NCBI GenBank assembly: GCA_900557275.1
Contig: USRX01000007.1
Span: 34,476-98,475, forward strand
DNA from: an uncultured Roseburia sp.
GTDB taxonomy: Bacteria; Bacillota_A; Clostridia; Lachnospirales; Lachnospiraceae
Length of the DNA stretch: 64,000 bases
Reading direction: 5' to 3'
A program made the position numbers and the translations under genes. Shown here one piece after another: positions 16,490-25,009 of this stretch (position 1 is the first letter of the stretch; each line of letters begins with the position of its first letter). The notes below the pieces were generated by a model. That model made no database searches and was not told where the DNA came from. It saw only the letters and a list, made by a program, of their open reading frames with translations.

Positions 16490-17830
16490 TTAAAAATTCG
16501 TCTTCTTGGCTCTGCCATCAATAAGAATTACCGCAAGCACACAAACAGCTATTTCCGTTACCGGAAATGCAATCCATATACCGGAAATATGCAATGCGGC
16601 ATTTAACAGTCCCATAACTGGCAATAGCAGCACTGCCTGTCTCAATAATTGAATCGCAACACTTTTTATCAGTTTATTCGTGGCCTGTGCATATGTAGCT
16701 GTCATAATCGAAATCCCACTGAAAATAAATCCCACAGACATAATACGTATTGCAGGTATTCCTATCTTTTTCATTTCTTCCGATGCGGAAAACAACGTCA
16801 ATATCTGATCCGGAAAAGCCAGCAGCAGGACTGTTCCAAAAGCCATCATACATACAGCTATTCTTTTTCCGCTGAGATATGTCTGCTTCAGCCGATCCTT
16901 TTTATTTGCACTATAATTAAAACGCATAATCGGCAAACATCCCTGAATCAATCCATTGACAGTCATAACAATCAGCTGTTGAATCTTAAAATATGCCCCA
17001 AAAAACGCCACTGCCGTATCAGAATAAAATACCAGAAAAGCATTAACAAATGTTACCATAAATGCACCCAGTGCATTCATAATAAATGATGGCAGACCAC
17101 ATCCGAAAATATCTCTTACCATTTTCAACTGAAAATGATAATTTTTAAAATCCAATCTGATTTTCTGTTTAGTAAATAAAAGTATAAAAAGGGCAATTCC
17201 CATAGATAATGTATATCCCAATACTGTTGCCAGTGCAGCTCCTGCAATACCCATCTCAGGAAACGGTCCTATTCCAAAAATCAGTAATGGATCTAAAATA
17301 AAATTCAGTACAACTCCGGCAATCTGAAACCACATCGGTGTAATCATATTTCCGGTTGCCTGCAGCATCTTCTGAATTGCAATGTGAACCATATTAGGAA
17401 CTTGCATAAATGCGCATACTCTCATATAAATAATGCCATAATCAAATATATGATGATCTGTTGTAAATGCAGCATAATAGGATTTCATAAATATCATCAC
17501 AAGAATATTTACACAAGCCCCTAACAAAATCGATATCATCAGTCCTAATGTTGTTACCGTATTTGCTTCTTTCTGCTTTCGTTCTCCCAGATAACCTGCT
17601 ATCAGTACATTGATACCTACGCCCACCCAAATGGATAAGGAAAGCATAAGTGTAGTAATTGGGAACGAGAGGGAGACTGCCGTTAAAGCCTGTTCATTTA
17701 TTTTTGCAACAAACATACTGTCGACCAGATTATATGAATACTGCAAAAACATAGAACATAATGGCGGCAATAACATTTTTAGTATTAATTGGTTTACCGG
17801 TTCGTAACCCATTTTATTTTCATGTTCCAT
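16490..17830 (-). CDS. MATE-family efflux transporter
   Basis: A 446-residue, 12-helix transporter. It has MLLPPLCSMFLQYSYNLVDSM in the first helix, GVGINVLIAGYLG in the second, and the half-repeat CGLPSFIMNALGAFMVTF. I put the start at 17830 (MEHENKMGYEPV), where AGGAG lies 7 bp upstream. An in-frame start 60 bp earlier lacks a ribosome site. It is a multidrug-type exporter of unknown substrate, related to the VmrA/MepA group rather than the two other MATE proteins in this window. Confidence 0.88.
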   Translation of the reverse strand: MEHENKMGYEPVNQLILKMLLPPLCSMFLQYSYNLVDSMFVAKINEQALTAVSLSFPITTLMLSLSIWVGVGINVLIAGYLGERKQKEANTVTTLGLMISILLGACVNILVMIFMKSYYAAFTTDHHIFDYGIIYMRVCAFMQVPNMVHIAIQKMLQATGNMITPMWFQIAGVVLNFILDPLLIFGIGPFPEMGIAGAALATVLGYTLSMGIALFILLFTKQKIRLDFKNYHFQLKMVRDIFGCGLPSFIMNALGAFMVTFVNAFLVFYSDTAVAFFGAYFKIQQLIVMTVNGLIQGCLPIMRFNYSANKKDRLKQTYLSGKRIAVCMMAFGTVLLLAFPDQILTLFSASEEMKKIGIPAIRIMSVGFIFSGISIMTATYAQATNKLIKSVAIQLLRQAVLLLPVMGLLNAALHISGIWIAFPVTEIAVCVLAVILIDGRAKKTNF

Positions 17831-17919
17831 AACACACTCCTGACAAAATTCAATATTAAAGTAGTAACGACAGATATATATCCAAAACACTTTACATGAA
17901 TCGTGTTTTCATTTGAACT

Positions 17920-18852
17920 CTACATAGCACCTAATAAGATTGCAAACACCGGTATTGTGACCAATGAGATCAATGTAGACAACAGCACCGTCTTTGTGGA
18001 AAACTCAACTTCTCCTTTATACTGCTGGCTGAAAATAACAGTAGCTGATGCCGCAGGCATGGCGAAACTGATAGTCAATACTTTCTCAAGCATGGACAAT
18101 TCCCCTGAAAAGAGCTTTACAAAAATTAATGTAATGACAGGAACCAGCAGTAATTTTAACAAACTGACCAGGTACACCTGCCACTCTCCCAACACTTCCC
18201 GCAAATGCAGCCCGGAAAGCTGATATCCGATCAGAAACATGGTCAGCGGTGTGGTAGCATTTCCGATCATCTGCACTGCTCCACCAAGGACAGACGGCAG
18301 CTGGAAATCAGCCAGAAACAGCGCCAGTCCGATCAATACGCCGATCAGTCCCGGACTTAAGAAATCTTTTGCACGAATCTTTAACTTACTCCCAGCTGAC
18401 ATCTGCATCAGTAAAATACCGATCGTAAACATCAGCAGGTCATTGATCATCTCAAGGATTACAGCGTAAAATACGGCTTCAGAACCATACAACGCTTTGA
18501 TCACGGGGATACCGATAAATCCAGTATTTCCAAAGAGCAGCATAAAAAGCATAACATACTGTTTGGTCTTCGGAAGCCGCAAAAGCTTTGCCAGAGGAAA
18601 ACTGATCACTAATATCGCGCCAAAAACTAGCAGGGCGATTCCCATCATATAGGCGCTGTCCCGCAGCGTCTGCATACTGAATTTGAGCTGCATGGCATCA
18701 ATGACCAGACAAGGCCAGGTCAGATTGACCGCCAGTGCAGAAATTCCCTGACTTTGGTGCTCATCAATGATCCGTTTCTTTCCAAAGAAAAATCCCGGAA
18801 TGATCAAAATAAAGATCATGATCAATGCACTTAAGATTTCTTTTACGAGCAT
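17920..18852 (-). CDS. AEC-family transporter (malate permease / auxin carrier type)
   Basis: A 310-residue membrane protein with ten hydrophobic segments. It has LNLTWPCLVID-like sequence (AVNLTWPCLVIDAMQL), FGNTGFIGIPVIKALYG in the fourth helix, and the C-terminal repeat half AMPAASATVIFSQQYKG. The start at 18852 has GGAAAGGAG upstream. The family carries malate, other organic acids or auxin-like compounds. A strong hairpin with T-run lies immediately before the ribosome site, so the gene is probably controlled by transcription attenuation. Confidence 0.85.
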   Translation of the reverse strand: MLVKEILSALIMIFILIIPGFFFGKKRIIDEHQSQGISALAVNLTWPCLVIDAMQLKFSMQTLRDSAYMMGIALLVFGAILVISFPLAKLLRLPKTKQYVMLFMLLFGNTGFIGIPVIKALYGSEAVFYAVILEMINDLLMFTIGILLMQMSAGSKLKIRAKDFLSPGLIGVLIGLALFLADFQLPSVLGGAVQMIGNATTPLTMFLIGYQLSGLHLREVLGEWQVYLVSLLKLLLVPVITLIFVKLFSGELSMLEKVLTISFAMPAASATVIFSQQYKGEVEFSTKTVLLSTLISLVTIPVFAILLGAM

Positions 18853-18876
18853 ATAAGACTCCTTTCCATTTTTCGC

Positions 18877-18939
18877 TAAAAAAGAGAACCACAAATTTTT
18901 CTATTTATCATTCAAAAATAGAAAAATTTATAGTTCTCT
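18877..18939 (-). terminator. Leader terminator of the AEC transporter gene
   Basis: On the minus strand AGAGAAC...AAATTTTTCTATTT pairs with AATAGAAAAATTT...GTTCTCT, and TTTTTTAG follows. It ends only about 25 bp before the start codon. It therefore terminates inside the gene's own leader rather than after another gene. Confidence 0.7.
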
Positions 18940-19056
18940 GACAAAAATCTCTTCAATTATAAAAAATATTTCCTGTCATCAAAAGCATTTTTCAAAACAC
19001 GATTCTAGTGCTCTCTAAACAACTTCTGCTATCAACATTTCCTCTCTCTGTTTATT

Positions 19057-19085
19057 AAAGTATCATATCCGTTTTTTTCTGTCAA
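19057..19085 (-). promoter_or_regulatory. Promoter of the AEC transporter leader
   Basis: On the minus strand TTGACA (19085-19080), a 17-bp spacer and TACTTT (19062-19057). The transcript would have a leader of about 200 nt, including a possible seven-codon peptide MLIAEVV (19038-19015) and the terminator at 18877-18939. Confidence 0.5.
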
Positions 19086-19123
19086 TGTGTTTCAGCACAT
19101 TTCTTTTATTACATCTTCCGCTT

Positions 19124-19672
19124 TCACAATACTGCCTCTCTCTTCATCTTTTCTACACCCTGAAGATCTTTCCAGAGAAAAATACCATTTTCCAGAATCA
19201 TATATCCATGCCAGCTTCCTTCTTTCGGAATGGATACAGATCCAGGATTCATATAGATATAATCCTCCTGCGCTGTACATTTTGGCACATGAGTATGACC
19301 GCACAGCAAAATATCGCCTTTATGAAGCGGTGGCAGATTCTGCTCGTTAAAATGATGTCCATGGGTTGCGTAGATCAGTTTTTTTCCATCAGCTACCACA
19401 CAGTAATCTGCCAGGACTGGAAATTCCAGTACCATCTGATCCACTTCTGTATCACAGTTTCCACGGACACAGAGAATATCCTGTTTATAACGGTTCAACA
19501 GCTCAATCACTTTTTTCGGCTGATAACCTTTTGGCAGATCATTTCGCGGGCCATGGTATAAAATATCTCCCAACAACAATAAACGATCCGCCTGTTCTCT
19601 TTCGTATGCTTCCAACAATTTTCTGCAATAATATTCCGATCCATGAATATCAGATGCGATCATCCATTTCAT
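19124..19672 (-). CDS. yfcE: YfcE/MJ0936-type metallophosphoesterase
   Basis: A 182-residue phosphodiesterase. The calcineurin-like motifs are SDIHGS (7-12), LLGDILYHGPRND, RGNCD, THGHHFN and CGHTHVPK, all metal ligands present in family order. YfcE-type enzymes hydrolyse model phosphodiesters; the physiological substrate is not known. The length is normal. A copy of the 66-bp dispersed repeat lies 67 bp upstream, between this gene and the divergent DUF11 gene. Confidence 0.9.
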   Translation of the reverse strand: MKWMIASDIHGSEYYCRKLLEAYEREQADRLLLLGDILYHGPRNDLPKGYQPKKVIELLNRYKQDILCVRGNCDTEVDQMVLEFPVLADYCVVADGKKLIYATHGHHFNEQNLPPLHKGDILLCGHTHVPKCTAQEDYIYMNPGSVSIPKEGSWHGYMILENGIFLWKDLQGVEKMKREAVL

Positions 19673-19738
19673 CTATATCATCCTCCTGCTGCACAATACA
19701 TATTCCCGGAATCCTATTTAAAACTATATCAGTGTTTC

Positions 19739-19803
19739 CATTTTAATGTCCATTCCGCATTTGGCTGGCAGCACAAATAGCTATGAAAAAGTATTTTCAC
19801 ACT
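19739..19803 (+). repeat. Dispersed double-dyad repeat, copy A
   Basis: It starts CATTTTAATGTCCATTCCGC, continues through TTGGCTGGCAGCACAAATAG and ends in CTATGAAAAAGTATTTTCAC. This is one of five related copies in the window (others at 37770, 40312, 42182 and 50018). Each has CATTTTAAT-like, ATGCCG...CGGCAT-like and TGAAAAA-GTATTTTTCA-like blocks in the same order. Confidence 0.65.
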
Positions 19804-19931
19804 AATCTGTACATTTTTTTATCACATGGTCTCTTCCAAATCCCGTAGATACCACAAGCACCGAATCTCTGACATTTTCATATATTATACTGTATCAACA
19901 AAATGATTTCTATAATAAAGAGGAAAATAAT

Positions 19932-20783
19932 ATGGCTCGTTTTACCAATCAGGCTCAGCTGCGTTACGGAAACGCAGTAGCCAATTCCAATATTGCCGTT
20001 GGAGAAATCCTGGAAGTTTTATCTGCCACAAAGACCGCTGTACAGGACAACTACGGACAGAATGATAGCATTACTTATATCATCAGTATTGTAAATGCCG
20101 GAAATACTGCATTCAATGGACTTACGATTGAAGATAACCTTGGTTCTTATACCTTCAACACAACGACACTGACACCACTGACGTATGTAAATGACACAAT
20201 CAAATATTATATCAACGGAATCCTGCAACCGACACCGGCTGTTACTCCGGGACCTCCACTTACCATTACCGGAATCAGCGTTCCTGCAAACGGAAATACA
20301 ACCATTGTGTATGAAGCCGCCCTGAACGAATATGCTCCTGTAGCGACCGAATCCGAAATTACCAATACTGCTACCATTACTGGTGGCGGCATCACTCCCA
20401 TTACAGTAGATGAAACCGTAGAAGCGCTCAGCGAACCGATTCTGTCTATTACTAAATCTGTCAGCCCCGTTCCAGTAACAGAAAATGGAACTTTAACTTA
20501 CACGTTCCTGATCCAGAATAATGGAAATACAGCTGCAGACATCACAGATGCACTTACCGTAACCGATACCTTTGATCCGAAACTGACCAATCTGTCTGTT
20601 TCCTTCAATGGAACCGCATGGAGTGAACCTACAAATTACACTTACGATGAAACGACGGGTCTGTTTTCCACAGTTCCAGGACAGATCACGGTTCCTGCCG
20701 CTACATTTACACAGGATCCGACAACCGGAAGCTGGATCGTTACTCCGGGAACCAGCACTCTGACTGTAACCGGAACAATCTGA
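19932..20783 (+). CDS. DUF11-repeat protein without secretion signal
   Basis: A 283-residue protein with two DUF11-type immunoglobulin-like repeats, roughly 30-165 and 170-283. Each has the pattern N-A-G-N-T-A (IVNAGNTAFNGLTIEDNLG; IQNNGNTAADITDALTVTD), and the second ends STLTVTGTI. The protein starts MARFTNQAQLRYGNAVANSN with no signal peptide, and there is no LPxTG or membrane anchor. Similar cytosolic-looking DUF11 proteins occur in sporulating clostridia, and a spore or sheath structural role is possible but unproven. AAAGAGGAAAATAAT precedes ATG. A strong terminator follows, so it is monocistronic. Confidence 0.75.
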   Translation: MARFTNQAQLRYGNAVANSNIAVGEILEVLSATKTAVQDNYGQNDSITYIISIVNAGNTAFNGLTIEDNLGSYTFNTTTLTPLTYVNDTIKYYINGILQPTPAVTPGPPLTITGISVPANGNTTIVYEAALNEYAPVATESEITNTATITGGGITPITVDETVEALSEPILSITKSVSPVPVTENGTLTYTFLIQNNGNTAADITDALTVTDTFDPKLTNLSVSFNGTAWSEPTNYTYDETTGLFSTVPGQITVPAATFTQDPTTGSWIVTPGTSTLTVTGTI

Positions 20784-20816
20784 TCCAACAGCACCTAGTA
20801 ACTCGGTTTTACCACT

Positions 20817-20873
20817 AAAGAAAGCCCTTATATAAAAACAGATTTTTATCTTTTTTGTAATAAGGGCTTTCTT
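20817..20873. terminator. Terminator after the DUF11 gene
   Basis: AGAAAGCCCTTAT pairs with ATAAGGGCTTTCT (13 bp), with a 27-nt loop holding further T-rich sequence. It serves the plus-strand DUF11 gene and possibly thiE on the other strand. Confidence 0.8.
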
Positions 20874-20907
20874 CTATAACTCTATTTGACCGTTTCATTT
20901 TTCTTGA

Positions 20908-21543
20908 TCACAGAATTTCCTGCACACACTGTTTCAGCTCTCTGGCAGCCTCTTTTATATCCGACTGTGCATAAATAGCGCTGATAACTGATATGCCACT
21001 GACTCCGCTTCCGGAAAGCTGATGCAGATTCTCTCTCGTAATCCCGCCGATAGCTACGACTGGAATGGATACGACCTCACAGATTGCTTTTAAAGTCTCA
21101 TAGGACACGCTTTCTGCATCATCCTTGGAACTGGTAGGGAATACAGCCCCCACACCGAGATAATCTGCACCCTGCGCCTGAGCAAGCAAAGCTTCTTCTT
21201 TCGTATGAGCGGATACGCCGATAATCTTATCCGGACCGAGTTTTTCCCTTGCCTCTTTCATCTCCATATCACTCTGACCGATATGCACACCATCTGCATT
21301 TATAGCAAGAGCGATTTCTACATTATCATTGATAATAAATGGTACATTGTATTCACTGCAAAGTCCCTGCAGTTTCTTTGCCTCCTCAAGAAAGTGATCC
21401 TCGTCCAGCTGTTTTTCCCGCAGCTGCAAAAATGTCACACCGCCGTCCAGGCTTTCTTTTACAACCTCATAAAGGCTTCTGCCATTTAACCAGTGTCTGT
21501 CTGTGATCGCATATAACTGTAATTCTTTTTTACCGCACTTCAT
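20908..21543 (-). CDS. thiE: Thiamine-phosphate synthase
   Basis: A 211-residue TIM-barrel enzyme joining hydroxymethylpyrimidine diphosphate and thiazole phosphate to form thiamine phosphate. Family blocks seen are YAITDRHWL, TFLQLREKQLD, FIINDNVEIALAINADGVHI, GQSDM, IGVSAHTKEEA, GADYLGVGAVFPTSSK and VAIGGI. The start overlaps the end of thiM by 14 bp, giving translational coupling. A TPP riboswitch upstream of thiM controls both genes. Together with the ThiXYZ importer this is a salvage route rather than full synthesis within this window. Confidence 0.95.
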   Translation of the reverse strand: MKCGKKELQLYAITDRHWLNGRSLYEVVKESLDGGVTFLQLREKQLDEDHFLEEAKKLQGLCSEYNVPFIINDNVEIALAINADGVHIGQSDMEMKEAREKLGPDKIIGVSAHTKEEALLAQAQGADYLGVGAVFPTSSKDDAESVSYETLKAICEVVSIPVVAIGGITRENLHQLSGSGVSGISVISAIYAQSDIKEAARELKQCVQEIL

Positions 21544-22351
21544 ATTTTGCCTCCTGATCCAATACTGTTCCGTTCATATTATAAACTGCATCAATGATTC
21601 GATTCCGATAGGTGGAATTACCATCATAGGACTGCATATGTCTCCAGCCCATTTCTCCGGCTACACCCATAGCACCTACTGCTGCCGCTGCTGCTTCCAG
21701 TGGTTCTTCCGGATTTGCCACAAGAAAAGCAGTCATCAGACCGGAAAGCTGACAACCCGTTCCAGTAATCTTGCCCATCTCAGCTCTTCCATTTCGAATC
21801 ACATAACACTTTTCGCCATCACTGACCAGATCAATTGCTCCCGTAACGGCCACTACTGCGTGACTTGCTCTGGCAAACGCTTTTACAAACTCTATGGACT
21901 GCTGCAGATTTTCTTCTGTCACAGCATCTGCCACATCTGCATCTACGCCCTTTGTCGTGCCACTTCCAAGGGCAAGTGTCTTGATCTCTGAAATATTTCC
22001 ACGAATAGCCGCTAAGTTCAGCTCCTGCATCAGTTCCAACGCCGTATTCGTCCGAAGTGCAGAGGCTCCGGCTCCTACCGGATCCAACAACACGATATGC
22101 CCCAGCTCATTTGCTTTTTTCCCGGCACGAAACATCCCCTCAATACTTCTGCGGTTCAGTGTCCCGATATTAATGTTCAACCCACCACAGATAGATGTAA
22201 TATCCTCCACATCGTCCGGTTCATCCGACATGATCGGACTGCCGCCGCAGGCCAGCAACATATTTGCCACGTCGTTTACGGTTACATAGTTGGTAATATT
22301 ATGCACCAGCGGTGTCTTTTTTCTTACGTTGTCCAGGTATTTTCCTAACAT
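21530..22351 (-). CDS. thiM: Hydroxyethylthiazole kinase
   Basis: A 273-residue ribokinase-fold enzyme that phosphorylates 4-methyl-5-(2-hydroxyethyl)thiazole. It has the N-terminal block PLVHNITNYVTVNDVANMLL, GGSPIMSDE, LLDPVGAGAS, RGNISEI and the catalytic GTGCQLSGL near residue 200. It supplies thiazole phosphate for ThiE, which follows with a 14-bp overlap. AGGAGGAAAAATTAA precedes the start. The TPP riboswitch and its terminator lie 190-350 bp upstream. Confidence 0.95.
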   Translation of the reverse strand: MLGKYLDNVRKKTPLVHNITNYVTVNDVANMLLACGGSPIMSDEPDDVEDITSICGGLNINIGTLNRRSIEGMFRAGKKANELGHIVLLDPVGAGASALRTNTALELMQELNLAAIRGNISEIKTLALGSGTTKGVDADVADAVTEENLQQSIEFVKAFARASHAVVAVTGAIDLVSDGEKCYVIRNGRAEMGKITGTGCQLSGLMTAFLVANPEEPLEAAAAAVGAMGVAGEMGWRHMQSYDGNSTYRNRIIDAVYNMNGTVLDQEAKYEVR

Positions 22352-22540
22352 TTAATTTTTCCTCCTGTTTCTTATAAATGTCCAGATTTTCAATCTTTAA
22401 TTTTTATGTTAATACAAAATTTTCTTTGTTCTAAATTCTCTTTGTTTATTGTATTCATACAGAGTCCAGTTCTTTCTCTGCCAGAACAAAACAGAGATGT
22501 TTTACTTTCGTGTAAGCAGCGTACAATATTTTGTAAATTA

Positions 22541-22573
22541 AAAACAGATACACCACAAAGGATATATCTGCAT
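22541..22573 (-). terminator. Intrinsic terminator of the thiM riboswitch
   Basis: On the minus strand CAGATA...TATCTG with inner pairs (CC/GG) is followed by TTTTTAATT. It lies 45 nt after the TPP aptamer, as expected for the expression platform. Confidence 0.6.
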
Positions 22574-22615
22574 GAAAAATCTTTGCTCTTTCCAGAAGCA
22601 AAAACTGTATCATAT

Positions 22616-22697
22616 ATCCCTTCGTTGGCATTATCCAAATCAGGTTATGGGTCTAGGTAACACAACCTACTCTCAGCCTGCTTTGCAAGCTCCCCTC
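22616..22697 (-). ncRNA. TPP riboswitch upstream of thiM-thiE
   Basis: On the minus strand the THI-box blocks are GAGGGGAGC, GCTGAGAGTAGG, TAGACCCATAACCTG, GGATAATGCC and CGAAGGGAT. An ATG-started reading frame overlaps it, but the RNA consensus explains the sequence fully. Confidence 0.95.
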
Positions 22698-23021
22698 TTC
22701 TGTCTTTTATCCAACAGCATATTTCTCCTATCCTGCCGTTCTTTCACAGTATAGCACTTTTTTCTATGATTCGCCAGACGCTTATATGTTATTTTCGTAA
22801 CTTTTCCTGTCATTATCTTTGATCTCTTCCTAAAAAGTTGCCATACTCATTGCCAGAAACTTTCTTATTCATTCTCCACCCAGGATAGTCTCATTTTTGA
22901 GCAAAACATCTGCACTAAATGCTTGCGCAGAACATGTACCTATACCGTATAAAAAAGACAGATCCCATCGTTTATAATGAAACCTGCCTTCTTTACCATT
23001 ATTTAAAAATAATCTGCGATT
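22698..23021. other. Intergenic stretch: thiM promoter side and Ctc terminator
   Basis: TATACT on the minus strand (about 22749-22754) is a likely -10 for the thiM transcript. A GU-containing hairpin, with ATGGGATCTGTC against GGCAGGTTTCAT and then TTTTTT on the minus strand (22950-22991), is the probable terminator of the L25/Ctc gene. No gene is seen. Confidence 0.5.
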
Positions 23022-23612
23022 TTAAGCCTCTGCCTCTTCGCCTTCAGCGTCCTCGTCATCCTCTACAACATTTCTTGACTCTGTCAGAGTAACAACGGTT
23101 GCTTCCGGATCAGTAGAAAGATCAATATCCGGATCTTTTGCGATTGCAAGATCTTTTACTTTGATGGAATCGCCAACATGCATTGCAGATACATCGACTT
23201 CTACTTTATCAACCAGCGCTGCCGGAAGTGCCTTGAATGCAACCTCCTCCAGAAGCTGCTCGATAACGCCATTGGTAATCGCATCATGATTTACAAGTAC
23301 AACCTCAGCAACAGAATGCACTTTCTCGTTGCTTACCAGTGCCTGGAAATCAATCTCATCTATCTGTTTTTTCAGTGTGTTAAACTGGATGTCTTTGATC
23401 AGAACATCATACTGTTCGCCCTCAACTTCAAGCATAACCTGGCTGCCTTTGTGATTCTCTTTCAATACACGGGCAAGCTCTGTTTTCTCGATCTTAAGCG
23501 GTACGGATTCTTCCATTTCTCTGCCGAAGACATTACCGGTAACATAGCCCTCTCTTCTTAATTTTTTTGCTTTGATGTCCATGCTTCTTTTTTCAGCTTT
23601 TAAAGTATTCAT
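23022..23612 (-). CDS. ctc: Ribosomal protein L25, Ctc (general stress) form
   Basis: A 196-residue two-domain form. The N-terminal 5S rRNA-binding L25 domain is at 1-92, with LRREGYVTGNVFGREM and VLIKDIQFN. The C-terminal beta domain is at 95-180, with LEEVAFKALPAALVD and LSTDPEATVVTL. An acidic tail is rich in Glu and Asp. Single-domain L25 has about 95 residues, while the Ctc form is about 200. It binds 5S rRNA on the large subunit and in Bacillus is stress-induced. AGGAAAAGATAA lies before ATG. Confidence 0.93.
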   Translation of the reverse strand: MNTLKAEKRSMDIKAKKLRREGYVTGNVFGREMEESVPLKIEKTELARVLKENHKGSQVMLEVEGEQYDVLIKDIQFNTLKKQIDEIDFQALVSNEKVHSVAEVVLVNHDAITNGVIEQLLEEVAFKALPAALVDKVEVDVSAMHVGDSIKVKDLAIAKDPDIDLSTDPEATVVTLTESRNVVEDDEDAEGEEAEA

Positions 23613-23993
23613 TTATCTTTTCCTCCAAAAATCTGATTCGCTTAGCATCCTTCAACTTTATTCTTTTTAAAGAGGTGTGTTAAGTGCTTTTCCTTGTTAC
23701 AGGCGTATTATAGCACCCATAGCAGATTATGATTAACCAATATTTCAAAAAATTGTCTGTTTTTTTTGTGTATTATGCAACTATTTTTATATAAAAACAG
23801 GTCTCACATGTAAACTTATCAGTTTTCACATGTAAGACCTGCCTCATGGTATTTTATAAACAGTTACATCCATTTTAAGACCAACAGAATAGCTATAATG
23901 CCAGCAAGAATCACAAAAAAGCAACTCTGATTTTATCATACAAATCCCAACCTGAAAATAACTTCCACGTACACAGTTGATCCAAGGATTATC
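23613..23993 (-). terminator. Intergenic stretch with terminator of the methyltransferase operon (23803-23846)
   Basis: A long hairpin, CAGGTCT-CACATGT against ACATGT-AAGACCTG with inner GTTTT/AAAC pairs, spans 23803-23846. On the minus strand TTTTTATAT follows it. It lies 150 bp downstream of the last methyltransferase gene. The remaining stretch holds the upstream region of ctc and no gene. Confidence 0.7.
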
Positions 23994-24995
23994 TTATGAG
24001 TAAAAATCTTCTACTGCTTTGAAAAATGCGCTGATATTCTCCCATGGAGACATTGGCGGGATATCGCATCCGGAGGAAATGACAAAATTTTTGTATTTGC
24101 AGCATTTCTCCATCACTTCTTTCGTTCTTGCGTATATACTCTCCGGTGTACCGTTTCTGAATTCGCCCGCCGGATCCACGTTACCCATAGCAATGAGATT
24201 TTCCGGAATATGGCTCATCATCTCTTCCATATCAATGGCATTTCCAAAATGATACATCGGGCAGTCGTTTGTAACGATCGTATCTATCGTTTTGATGGTG
24301 GAATTTCCACAGTTATGGTATACAACGATAAATTCATCATCCTGTACAGCATCTACAATCTGTTTTACATAATCAGCGGAAAATTCTTCTGCGAGGCTCG
24401 GAGATAACAGACCTGCCAACGGTTCAGCCATAACGATACCGTTAGCACCAACTTTTTTGTATTCTTTACAGTAGTTGATCAGGAACTCAGTAGCTTTTTC
24501 CAGAACCTTATGTACCATGTCCGGCTCATCATAACAATAGATCAGAGCTTCGGATACATCCAGAAGTCTTCCTGCCAGAGAGAACGGTCCGATAACGCCA
24601 GCCAGTACCGGTCTGTCAGTGATCAGCTTGCATGCTTTCTCGATGGCATCAATATAGATCTGGGTACGCCCCGCTCCGATTTCCGGAACTTTCAATGCTT
24701 CTGCCTCTTCTTCTGTAGATACGATAGAACCGATAACGGTAGGAACTTCATCATCAGATACACGGATCTCTGAGCCAAATGCTTCTGCCTCCAGAGACAG
24801 ATCCATCAGGCTTACGCTGGCTGCGGTCGGGAAAGAATCTGCGATAATTTTCATACCTTCTGCCTGTTTGTCACTGTCGTTGATCAGCTCTGCAACGGTA
24901 ATCCCCATTTTCTGAATAGAGGGAAAAGAAAGTACCGGTAATGCTTTTTTCTTCTCACTTGCAAGTACATCTGCTACCCACTGTTTCATATTCAT
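23994..24995 (-). CDS. MtaA/CmuA-type methylcobamide:carrier methyltransferase (UroD fold)
   Basis: A 333-residue uroporphyrinogen-decarboxylase-fold protein. The zinc site of MtaA/MtbA-type methyltransferases is visible as VVYHNCG (His-x-Cys) and ISSGCDIPP (Cys). SPSLAEEF and GNVDPAGEFRNGTPE are also family blocks. It should take the methyl group from the corrinoid protein encoded 14 bp upstream and pass it to a thiol or tetrahydrofolate-type acceptor. In non-methanogens the acceptor is usually tetrahydrofolate through related proteins, so the acceptor is not certain. GGGAGGTATTTTACG precedes ATG. Confidence 0.85.
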   Translation of the reverse strand: MNMKQWVADVLASEKKKALPVLSFPSIQKMGITVAELINDSDKQAEGMKIIADSFPTAASVSLMDLSLEAEAFGSEIRVSDDEVPTVIGSIVSTEEEAEALKVPEIGAGRTQIYIDAIEKACKLITDRPVLAGVIGPFSLAGRLLDVSEALIYCYDEPDMVHKVLEKATEFLINYCKEYKKVGANGIVMAEPLAGLLSPSLAEEFSADYVKQIVDAVQDDEFIVVYHNCGNSTIKTIDTIVTNDCPMYHFGNAIDMEEMMSHIPENLIAMGNVDPAGEFRNGTPESIYARTKEVMEKCCKYKNFVISSGCDIPPMSPWENISAFFKAVEDFYS

Positions 24996-25009
24996 CGTAA
25001 AATACCTCC

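Noticed and set aside
18940..19056. T-box or SAM riboswitch in the AEC leader
   Set aside because: The T-box sequence (GGGTGG-ACCGCG) and SAM-I blocks are absent. I keep it only as an unassigned attenuator.
22390..22638. 82-codon minus-strand frame between the TPP riboswitch and thiM
   Set aside because: It lies on the riboswitch end and its terminator. The RNA consensus and hairpin explain the sequence, and there is no ribosome site.
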